A stretch of DNA of 42,137 nucleotides, taken from assembly GCA_963169055.1 (NCBI GenBank), contig CAUJFU010000113.1, forward strand, positions 1 to 42,137, read 5' to 3'. Position 1 is the first letter of the stretch. Each line of letters starts with the position of its first letter. The position numbers were made by a program, and so were the translations under genes. Below, piece after piece: positions 1 through 7,032 of this stretch. Under the pieces are notes generated by a model. The model saw only the letters and a program-made list of their open reading frames with translations. It did no database searches and was not told where the DNA came from. This DNA is from Myxococcota bacterium (GTDB lineage Bacteria > Myxococcota_C > UBA6777).

Positions 1-1848
1 CCGATCTTGTTTGTCCCCGGGATCGCAGGCGCGCTGTTTCGAGACATGGTGATCACGATCTGCTTTTCGCTGACGGCTTCGTTGCTTGTTGCGATCACCT
101 TGATCCCGCTGATGTCTTCTCGGCTTCTCACGGACAGCAGCCGCCAAGCCCACCAAAAGCCCGGCGTGTTCGGCCGGATGGTCGAGGGGCTGTTGGTGGC
201 GATGGATCGGATGTATGTGGGGGTGCTGCGTTGGTCCTTGGTCTGGCGCAAAAGTACTGTCCTGATCGGCTTTTCCACCTTGATCGTCGTTGTGGTGCTC
301 GCTGGCTTGATGCAAACAGACTTTCTGCCCAAAACAGACGACAGCACGATCTTTCTACAATACGAACGCAGTCCGGGGACTTCTCTGCAAGAGACCTTGC
401 GCACAGGCGACTACATGGAACGCCTGCTTCGGCAAAAATACGGAAGTGCCGTAGAGTCGGTAATTATCGAAGCAGGCGTCGGCGAGGGTTTTGCGGCTCT
501 CTTTGGAAAAGGCTCGTATGCAGGCCAGCTACGCGCACGCCTCTCTTCGTTGAGCAAGCGCAGCGTCGGCAAGTGGGATATCGTCGAAGATATCCAGCGC
601 ATGTACGCGCAGATCCCCGATCTCAAGGTCATGGTTCAAGAGATGGGTCCGGGAGCCTTCGGTGGACAGGGCGATATCGATATTCAACTTTACGGGTACG
701 ACTTTAACATCGCACGCGAACTGGCCGAACAAGTCAAACGCGTGATGAGTCAACTACCCAACGTCACTTCCGTGTCCTCTTCTCTCGAAGACGGAAAACC
801 CGAGCTTCAGATCCAATTCCACCGCGACCGCATCCACGCCCTCGGTCTCAGCCCGATCGCGATCGGAAACACCATCTCGACAGCCTTCAAAGGCTCGATC
901 GCAACGCTGTTTCGGGACCGAGGCAGCGAATACAACGTTGTCGTGCGCTTTGAAGAACGCTATCGAAACAAACTCGAACACCTCAAGCGCTTGTTGATCA
1001 CGACGCCCACAGGAAAAAATGTTCCCCTCGATACGATCGCAGACGTCAAAATGGCCCTTAGTCCCGTCAAGATCGAGCGAAAAGATCAACAGCGTGTTGC
1101 CATCGTTGGCGTCAACATCACCGCAGGCTCGATGGGTAAGGTCGTTGAAAGTGTGCGCAATGCGATGGACACACAGATCAATATGCCTGCCGATTTTTAT
1201 TACAAACTGGGCGGAAAAGCCGAAGACTTCATCACCTCGTTCCAATGGTTAGGCATAGCCTTTTTGGTGTCGATCTTTTTGGTCTACATGGTGATGGCAA
1301 GTCAGTTTGAGTCGTTGTTTGCGCCGTTTGTGATCCTGTTTTCGATCCCGCTGTCAGGGATCGGGGTGTTGTTGGCACTGATCCTCACCAACACCCCGAT
1401 GAGTATTATGGCGGTGGTTGGGGTGGTAATGCTCGTTGGGATTGTCGTAAACAACGCGATCGTCTTGATCGACTTCATTATCCAGATCCGTCAAGAGCGC
1501 GAGATCACCGTCGTGGATGCGGCATTGGAGGCAGGTCGTGTGCGTTTGCGACCGATCTTGATGACCAGCGCCACCACCATCCTCGGGATGCTGCCGATGT
1601 CGCTCGGGATCGGTGAAGGCGCGGAAAACTGGGTGGGTCTTGGCCGCGTGGTGATGGGCGGAATGATCAGCTCGACCATCCTGACCTTGGTGGTCGTACC
1701 CGTCTTTTATTGCTCGCTGTTTTTGAGTTTCGAGCGCATCAAACACTTCTTTTCCCGAGGTTCCAAACCCCCGTCCTCAGGCCATCCCCCCACGTCCTCG
1801 CAATCACCGCAACAAGCAGACGATGCCTTTTCCGCCCCCTCCGCCTGA
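1..1848 (+). CDS. RND efflux transporter, C-terminal part (5' truncated by window edge)
   Basis: This is the C-terminal 615 residues of an inner-membrane RND pump of the HAE type, which exports drugs, detergents or lipids using the proton gradient, normally with a periplasmic adaptor and a TolC-like channel. The frame is open from base 1, so the N-terminal half lies outside the window. Visible parts are a membrane segment at about residues 15-40, a second after the loop at about 80-103, a large periplasmic porter/docking region (about 105-410), and the last membrane helices. These include the typical segment GIVVNNAIVLIDF and the conserved stretch GRVRLRPILMTSATTILGM. The C-terminus is a Ser/Pro-rich cytoplasmic tail. 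The adaptor and channel genes are not in the window. The next gene is separated by 225 bp and has its own candidate promoter. Family is certain; substrate is unknown. Confidence 0.95.
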   Translation, partial: PILFVPGIAGALFRDMVITICFSLTASLLVAITLIPLMSSRLLTDSSRQAHQKPGVFGRMVEGLLVAMDRMYVGVLRWSLVWRKSTVLIGFSTLIVVVVLAGLMQTDFLPKTDDSTIFLQYERSPGTSLQETLRTGDYMERLLRQKYGSAVESVIIEAGVGEGFAALFGKGSYAGQLRARLSSLSKRSVGKWDIVEDIQRMYAQIPDLKVMVQEMGPGAFGGQGDIDIQLYGYDFNIARELAEQVKRVMSQLPNVTSVSSSLEDGKPELQIQFHRDRIHALGLSPIAIGNTISTAFKGSIATLFRDRGSEYNVVVRFEERYRNKLEHLKRLLITTPTGKNVPLDTIADVKMALSPVKIERKDQQRVAIVGVNITAGSMGKVVESVRNAMDTQINMPADFYYKLGGKAEDFITSFQWLGIAFLVSIFLVYMVMASQFESLFAPFVILFSIPLSGIGVLLALILTNTPMSIMAVVGVVMLVGIVVNNAIVLIDFIIQIRQEREITVVDAALEAGRVRLRPILMTSATTILGMLPMSLGIGEGAENWVGLGRVVMGGMISSTILTLVVVPVFYCSLFLSFERIKHFFSRGSKPPSSGHPPTSSQSPQQADDAFSAPSA

Positions 1849-1967
1849 ACCTTCAAGCGCGTCCCTGCCACTTCCTTACAACCACCGAAACAAACAACGA
1901 TGCCTTTTCTGCTTTCTCCACGTGATTCCAAAGCGCCCGATGGAGTGAGAAGAATGAGGGATCTTCG

Positions 1968-1996
1968 TTGACAAGGTTCGCTGCTTTCTGCAACAT
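1968..1996 (+). promoter_or_regulatory. Candidate sigma-70 promoter for the nucleotidase-barrel gene
   Basis: A perfect -35 box TTGACA (1968-1973) is followed after 17 bp by CAACAT (1991-1996), a weak -10. It lies in the 225-bp gap before the gene starting at 2074. The -35 is strong and the -10 poor, so this is a tentative call. Confidence 0.4.
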
Positions 1997-2073
1997 AAAC
2001 GCCTTTCGCACAATTCACGTTCTTCAAGGCGTAGATGTTGAGAGATATTCATCAGAAAGCGGAGGACACAGGT

Positions 2074-4995
2074 ATGCAGACAAGCGCAAGGCGAGCGATC
2101 GGATGTATGCAAACAAGCGCGAAGCAGGCGGTTGGAGGGTGGCGTTGCTTGCTTGCGATACTGATCGCGCTCGTAGGCGGAAGCGGGATACGCACCGCCC
2201 AAGCGGAAACCCCGCCCGATCCAGTCTTTGAGTTAAGCATCCTTTATACAACCGATATCAACGGTCAATTCCGTGACTTTCGATGCCGTCGACGCGATGT
2301 CGCAGGTTACCAACACGAAGCCGCCAAACGCGACGTCTCGAACCTGCTCTTCCAAGTTAACCGCCTCCGCAAAGAGATCGTAGGCCGCTACATCGATCCC
2401 ACCCGCAACCAAGACGCCAAACCTCTGCTCTTCAATACAGGCGATAACTTGGGGATATCCCTCGCTGCCCGCTTTCTTTTGGAGTTCGAAGATCTGTCTG
2501 GTGTCGAGTTCATCGCCGAGGTCTTTCGGCGCTTTTCTTATGACCTGATCGGGATCGGAAACCACGAGTTCTCCGTCCCTAGCCGAAAAAAGCTCCAAGG
2601 CTTCATCGAGCGCGCTGTCCTCGAAAAAGACCTCCGCTTCTCCGCCGCCAACATGGAAGCCGCCGCTGACCACCCGATCGCCAAGCTGATCAACAAACAA
2701 GGCCCCGAAAAAGTCAAAGCCTTCATCTTCGATCAAACCTTCCGTCGCACCTTCAAAGTCAAAGACGCCACAGGCAAAGCAACCGAAAAGACCCTCGAAA
2801 AAAAGATCAAAGTCGGTGCGTTTCACCTCCTCCCCAACGAACTTGAAAAAAAACTCTCCCCCGCCATCGCAAAAGATCTCAAATTCACCGATCCCGGCTC
2901 CAAAGCCAGCGAGATCGCAACGTGGCTGCGCGATGAAAAAAAAGTCGATGTGGTGATCATGCTTTCCCACCTCGAAGAAAGCAAAAGCAACGGCGCAAAA
3001 GTCAAAGAAGTTCTCGGCAGCGCTTCTGGGATCGATCTCGTGATCACCAACGAACTCCGAGACGGAGAAAAAGCCACCTTCACAGGAACCTTTGATCGCG
3101 ATGGCAAGGGCGTTTACATCGTTGGCGGAGCTGCACACGGTTCGCTGCTCGGTCGTGTCCGCTTGCGCGTCAGCAAACCCAAAGATGACGAAGTCGGAAA
3201 AGTCCTCTCCGCCCAAATCGACTCTATCCCCCTCAACGACGCCAACTACGACACCGAACTACGACGCGACTTGATCAAGTGGGAGTCCTCCTATTGCCGT
3301 CGTTGGGGAACGCCCCTTGGCAAGGGGCGTATTCGCGACAAATACAAAATGACCCAAGATCAATTCGCGGCCTATATGCTCAACACCATCCGCGAACTCA
3401 CTCGCGCAGAAGTCGCCATCATCAACAAAGGGGCCATCCGCAAACGCCCCTTTGGAGACAGCGGACTCGCGGGATACGTCACCAAAGACGACCTCTATCG
3501 CGCCCTCCCCTTCAACGAAAAGATCGAAGTTCTGCGCGTCAAAGGCTCCGTCCTGAGCGGGCTTAGCAGCGCCAGCGAAAAATTCTATTTTTCGGGCTTC
3601 GATGGCTCCCAAGTCAACGGGCGAGCCATCGAAGACACCCAAACCTACGCTGTCGCCACCATCAGCTTCGTTGCCAACAACGGAGAAGGCGGATTTGAAA
3701 AAGACAACCTCGCAGAACGCCGACTCTTTGCCTACAGCGACGGCAGCAACGAAAAGATCCGCGATCTGATGATCCATCACTTTGCGACGGACGGCTTCCG
3801 ACAGCTTCCCAAAGGCCCTGCCCCCGCGCCTCCCGATTCGATGGACGAAAAAGACAAAAAAGTTTTCAAGCGCAAAGAATTTACGAGCGAAGAGATCCCC
3901 TTCACAGGGGACTTTGTGAACCTTGCTGATCGCGCTGCCTTCAAATGGACAGGCCGCGTTGAACTCAACTTCCGTTCGATCTTCCTTGGCCCCGTCAACA
4001 TCGGGACATTCTACCAACAAAAAGACACCCTCAGCGGGGGCTTTTTTGAAAAATACGCAGGAACCTTCGCTGCCGAAACCAAGTTCCAAGTCGACACCCG
4101 CGCCCACCTGTGGGTCACCACCATCAGCCTCAATTATGGGATCGACGTCAGCCGCCAATGGTCCCCCGGACCACCCGCCCAACCTTCCCGCGATCTGATC
4201 TTCCAAGAAAGCGATGACCGCGTCTCCTTCCGCACCGAGTACTCCTTCCGTTATTTTGAAGCCCTCTTCCCCGGAAAGCAGCGCTGGTTCTACACCAACC
4301 CCTTCGTGGAAGCGCAGTTTGACATCGAGATCACACGCGGTAGCCGCCCTGACCTCGAACCCGATCGCGCCTTCAAAGTCTTGGGCGTCACCGAGATCTT
4401 CCAAAACAGCGAAGCCAAGGCCAAGTTGGGACTTAGCTTTCAGCCTTTCCGAGACCACCTGTTCAATCAAGCCCGCGAACAGGATGTCCAAAAACTCCAA
4501 GAAAAATTTCCCAAAGAAAAAATCCCCTCTTGGCAACCCGTCGACCTTCAACTCAAGTTCGCTTTTGCGGTTCGCCGCCAATTGGCCTTGTTCTTGGTTC
4601 GCCAACCCAACTCCGCCCCCGTCGTCAACACCGACTTTAACATCGGTTTTTCCGTCGAATACAAACTCAACACCTTTCGCCTCGGGCAAATCGGGAAAAC
4701 GCCGATCACATGGGACTCTAGCGCAGAATATCTGTTTACGGTCGTCGTCGCCCCCGACAAACCCGAACTCTCAGCCCTCTATATCCACGACCTCGCATGG
4801 GACAACAAGATCAGCTTCCAGATCGTCGGTGGACTCAAGCTATCCTTGGGACTGCGTTTCCTCGTATACTCCGGCTTTTTCCGCCGCGACCCCACCAAAG
4901 AATCCAGCACCCTCGAACAAGGCCCCGTCGCCTTCCGCCTCGACCCCAACATCAGCCTCAGCTTCGACTGGGGCGCACGCGGACAAGCCTATTAA
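2074..4995 (+). CDS. Secreted 5'-nucleotidase-like protein fused to a probable outer-membrane beta-barrel
   Basis: A 973-residue exported protein. I chose ATG 2074 over the in-frame ATG 2035 because GGAGG sits 8 bp upstream of it. The start of the gene is a 33-bp tandem duplication (MQTSA encoded twice), followed by a signal peptide ending near AQA. Residues about 50-330 match the calcineurin-like domain of UshA-type 5'-nucleotidases: GD near 123 and GNHE near 162 are present, as is a later SHLEE. The first DxH motif reads DIN (about 61-63), and the usual GHxH region reads TNEL. Residues about 375-560 match the 5'-nucleotidase C-terminal domain (INKGAIR, then LPFNEKIEVL). The last 340 residues alternate polar and hydrophobic residues, are rich in aromatics and end in Tyr, as outer-membrane barrels do. 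Known: intact family members hydrolyse nucleotides. Inferred: this one may be inactive or altered, and surface-anchored by the barrel. Confidence 0.85.
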   Translation: MQTSARRAIGCMQTSAKQAVGGWRCLLAILIALVGGSGIRTAQAETPPDPVFELSILYTTDINGQFRDFRCRRRDVAGYQHEAAKRDVSNLLFQVNRLRKEIVGRYIDPTRNQDAKPLLFNTGDNLGISLAARFLLEFEDLSGVEFIAEVFRRFSYDLIGIGNHEFSVPSRKKLQGFIERAVLEKDLRFSAANMEAAADHPIAKLINKQGPEKVKAFIFDQTFRRTFKVKDATGKATEKTLEKKIKVGAFHLLPNELEKKLSPAIAKDLKFTDPGSKASEIATWLRDEKKVDVVIMLSHLEESKSNGAKVKEVLGSASGIDLVITNELRDGEKATFTGTFDRDGKGVYIVGGAAHGSLLGRVRLRVSKPKDDEVGKVLSAQIDSIPLNDANYDTELRRDLIKWESSYCRRWGTPLGKGRIRDKYKMTQDQFAAYMLNTIRELTRAEVAIINKGAIRKRPFGDSGLAGYVTKDDLYRALPFNEKIEVLRVKGSVLSGLSSASEKFYFSGFDGSQVNGRAIEDTQTYAVATISFVANNGEGGFEKDNLAERRLFAYSDGSNEKIRDLMIHHFATDGFRQLPKGPAPAPPDSMDEKDKKVFKRKEFTSEEIPFTGDFVNLADRAAFKWTGRVELNFRSIFLGPVNIGTFYQQKDTLSGGFFEKYAGTFAAETKFQVDTRAHLWVTTISLNYGIDVSRQWSPGPPAQPSRDLIFQESDDRVSFRTEYSFRYFEALFPGKQRWFYTNPFVEAQFDIEITRGSRPDLEPDRAFKVLGVTEIFQNSEAKAKLGLSFQPFRDHLFNQAREQDVQKLQEKFPKEKIPSWQPVDLQLKFAFAVRRQLALFLVRQPNSAPVVNTDFNIGFSVEYKLNTFRLGQIGKTPITWDSSAEYLFTVVVAPDKPELSALYIHDLAWDNKISFQIVGGLKLSLGLRFLVYSGFFRRDPTKESSTLEQGPVAFRLDPNISLSFDWGARGQAY

Positions 4996-5050
4996 AATCA
5001 ACACAACCCTTCCACCCCCGCTAAAATCAACACAACCCTTCCACCCCCGC
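4993..5050. repeat. Perfect 29-bp tandem duplication spanning a stop codon
   Basis: Two identical 29-bp units (4993-5021 and 5022-5050). The first begins exactly at the TAA stop of the upstream gene, so the duplication repeats the stop codon and 26 bp of 3' flank. Confidence 0.95.
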
Positions 5051-5077
5051 CTTCCCGCTCCAAGCAAGACGCCCCGC

Positions 5078-5995
5078 TCATGGCACAAATTGTTGTTTGC
5101 CTGTGACGAGCAGATCCGAGGCGGGCGGAGGGATCGTTTCTTCGATGGATTGGCCGTTTGTGGCCGTCAAGCGAAGGCGCAACGGCTGCGTTCCCGCTCC
5201 CTTGGCATCGAGAAAATAATTGTAGCGTTCTCGTGGGAGGATCTGCCATTGGTTGTTTTTGAAAAGCTCGACCTGTTTGAGCGGTAGGCGATGATCGCGC
5301 ACTTGGATCGCCGTCCACCACTGCGAAGACCCGTCCTTGTAATGGTATTGGATCGGCCCGATCTCTGGGCAAGAAACCACCTGCCATGAGATCGGGATCA
5401 CCCCCTGCACAGGATCGCCGATCTTCGCGAATGCTTCGCGGCTTAGATCCAAATGCCCTTTGGGACACTCAGGACAACGATCCGTGATCCGCACCAACAC
5501 GCTCCCCTTCGGACCCTCCACCTTGACGCATGCACCGCAATAATCGGCCATCCCATACTCTTGCTCATTCATCGCAGCCACCAACGGCGCAGAGACCGCC
5601 GGAAAGCTGCAATTGCCCGAACCATCGGCATCATAATACGTCGCCTTGCCTTGGTGAACCACAGCGTCTTTCCACGTTCCAGAAGGCCCATCTGACGGCT
5701 GTTCCGATACCATCTCAGCCGTTTTTTCGGGCTGTTCTGGCGTCCTCTCAGGCGTGCCTTCTACCATCACTTCCTTGGTTGCTTCGCCCGTCTCTGGCAC
5801 CGCTTCCACCACCGCACGCTCTTCTGTCCCTGCATCCATAACCCCATCTCGTGCATATTCTTCCCGTTGTTCGGTGCTTTGCAACTCCGTTGTTGCCTTT
5901 TCTTCGGTTGTCGGAGAAATCCCGTCACACCCCCACACCGAACCCACAAACAAAACACATCCGATCCATCCAATCACCCATGCCATCGGCCTCAT
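5078..5995 (-). CDS. Lipoprotein bacterial expansin (EXLX1/YoaJ-like)
   Basis: A 305-residue lipoprotein (lipobox VWGC, Cys23) with a Glu/Pro/Thr-rich linker to about residue 105. The rest is a two-domain expansin. The first domain (about 110-205) resembles the double-psi barrel of Bacillus EXLX1: the start KATYYD, a Cys pair CGAC, then TDRCPEC and HLDLS, which keep the two Asp residues and the Glu of the EXLX1 active face. The Tyr of EXLX1 TDLYPE is Cys here. The second domain (about 207-295) matches CBM63: SSQWWTAIQVRDH and the later RYNYF keep the two Trp and one Tyr that bind cellulose in EXLX1. Known: expansins loosen cellulose or peptidoglycan without hydrolysis. Inferred: a cell-surface protein acting on plant or bacterial walls. 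A GGAGG lies just upstream of the ATG. The 3' end faces the preceding gene. Confidence 0.88.
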   Translation of the reverse strand: MRPMAWVIGWIGCVLFVGSVWGCDGISPTTEEKATTELQSTEQREEYARDGVMDAGTEERAVVEAVPETGEATKEVMVEGTPERTPEQPEKTAEMVSEQPSDGPSGTWKDAVVHQGKATYYDADGSGNCSFPAVSAPLVAAMNEQEYGMADYCGACVKVEGPKGSVLVRITDRCPECPKGHLDLSREAFAKIGDPVQGVIPISWQVVSCPEIGPIQYHYKDGSSQWWTAIQVRDHRLPLKQVELFKNNQWQILPRERYNYFLDAKGAGTQPLRLRLTATNGQSIEETIPPPASDLLVTGKQQFVP

Positions 5996-6093
5996 CGCAT
6001 CATCCCTCCATCACGATCCGCTCCCCGCAAACACACAGGCAGCACACAACACGATAACGCGGATCACAAAAAAAATGAAAGGCATCCACAACA

Positions 6094-6129
6094 CCCCTCC
6101 GATCCACAGCGCCCCTCCGATCCACAACG
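6094..6129. repeat. 18-bp tandem repeat, two copies
   Basis: Units 6094-6111 and 6112-6129 share CCCCTCCGATCCACA and differ at one base near the end. They lie in the expansin upstream region. Confidence 0.9.
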
Positions 6130-6247
6130 CGATCTTCCCCCTCACAACACTCCCCAAAAGATCGTGATCCGATCTCGATCTCTCGATCAAAAAAGCAAAA
6201 AGCATAAGCCCTTGTATTCCCAAAAGAAAAAAATTTTACATCTTCGA

Positions 6248-6277
6248 TTGAATATGCTTGCGACGATCCAGTCTTAT
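6248..6277 (+). promoter_or_regulatory. Candidate promoter with UP-like A/T tract for the Cys-rich gene
   Basis: TTGAAT (6248-6253), 18 bp, TCTTAT (6272-6277). An A-rich then T-rich tract at about 6222-6240 sits where an UP element would lie. It would give a leader of about 110 bases. Confidence 0.4.
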
Positions 6278-6394
6278 AGCAACGAATCGACACGATGTGG
6301 TTCGCTGGTTGTGAGGTCACAATCAGTCTGTTTCACGGTCCCCCTTGGAGGTGGCAGCATCGCCACCCCGCAACCCCTTCGAGGAGTTTCTGTC

Positions 6395-6916
6395 ATGAAA
6401 AAATTGCTCGTCGCAATGTTCGCTGGCGCTCTCGTCGCTGCTTTCTCCCTCACCGCACAAGCTGAAGTTCTCGGCTTCCGCAACTACTACAAGCCACCCA
6501 AATCCAACTGCAAAGGCCATTGCCACACCTCTTGCCGCAACTTCCGCACCACCAAGTGCAAAAACTTCCTCCAATGGCGAACCAAGTGCAGCACCCATTT
6601 CCGCACTTGGGGCCAAAAGTGTCAAACCTACGCTCAAAAGCGCACCATCTGTTCGCCTTTGAAAAACTGTCACCAAAGCTGTATCCGTTTCGTCAATGAC
6701 AAAGGCGCTTACATCAAGTGCTACGGCAAAATGAAGTGCAAGTATATCCCCAACTGCCGCACCGGTTACTTCGGTACCCGCACCGTGTGCAGCCCCATCC
6801 GCACCCAACACACCCATTGCACCAAAACCCCCGTGTGGACCCGTCGTTGCACCACCGCCACCAAGCCCGGCTGGTGCGTGACCAAGTGCTCCAGCATCTG
6901 CGTCACCCGCCGCTAA
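6395..6916 (+). CDS. Small basic secreted protein with 18 cysteines, unknown family
   Basis: A 173-residue protein beginning MKKLLVAMFAGALVAAF with a classical signal peptide ending QAEA-like (TAQAE). GAGGAG lies 8-13 bases upstream of ATG 6395 and fixes the start. The mature part of about 150 residues has 18 cysteines, an even number, and is very rich in Lys, Arg, Thr and His with few acidic residues. Cys are spaced mostly 4-12 residues apart in loose repeats of the form K-C-x-T-...-R-T-x-C. CxC pairs are absent, which argues against a metallothionein. It is a single-gene transcription unit: divergent upstream gene, own leader, and a perfect terminator 50 bp after the stop. I do not recognise the family. 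A disulfide-bonded extracellular, matrix or coat protein, or a toxin-like secreted peptide, are possible; none is shown by the sequence. Confidence 0.85.
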   Translation: MKKLLVAMFAGALVAAFSLTAQAEVLGFRNYYKPPKSNCKGHCHTSCRNFRTTKCKNFLQWRTKCSTHFRTWGQKCQTYAQKRTICSPLKNCHQSCIRFVNDKGAYIKCYGKMKCKYIPNCRTGYFGTRTVCSPIRTQHTHCTKTPVWTRRCTTATKPGWCVTKCSSICVTRR

Positions 6917-6964
6917 TCACTTCCGCCTCGTGCGGTGTGTAAGGCTCGGCTGAATACAGCCCTC

Positions 6965-6999
6965 AAAAAGCCCTTCTCCCACAAAGAGAAGGGCTTTTT
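6965..6999. terminator. Strong intrinsic terminator, symmetric
   Basis: A perfect 14-bp stem (6965-6978 with 6986-6999) with a 7-base loop. It has A5 on one side and T5 on the other, so it can stop transcription from both the Cys-rich gene and the minus-strand gene ending at 7033. Confidence 0.92.
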
Positions 7000-7032
7000 G
7001 CATTTCCGAAACATGCCACCATTAGCCCCCGC

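Larger units (their letters stand above)
5996..6394. other. 399-bp divergent intergenic region
   Basis: Separates the divergent expansin and Cys-rich genes. It holds an 18-bp tandem repeat (6094-6129), an A/T-rich tract (about 6222-6240) just upstream of a candidate promoter, a roughly 110-base leader for the Cys-rich gene, and a small hairpin (GGTGGC/GCCACC, about 6352-6367) close to its ribosome site. I see no convincing small gene. Confidence 0.6.

Noticed and set aside
2035-2073. Upstream ATG 2035 as start of the nucleotidase-barrel gene
   Set aside because: GGAGG is correctly placed for ATG 2074, and the signal peptide reads better from there.
3259-4689. Minus-strand open frame of 476 codons opposite the nucleotidase-barrel gene
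   Set aside because: Antisense of a well-supported gene; Gly/Val/Glu/Phe-rich shadow composition, no ribosome site.
4214-5287. Plus-strand open frame overlapping the barrel domain and the expansin 3' end
   Set aside because: Ser/Pro-rich out-of-frame reading of the barrel gene; no homology-like motifs.
6395-6916. Metallothionein or zinc-finger identity for the Cys-rich secreted protein
   Set aside because: There is a signal peptide, CxC pairs are absent, and spacing does not fit zinc-finger patterns.
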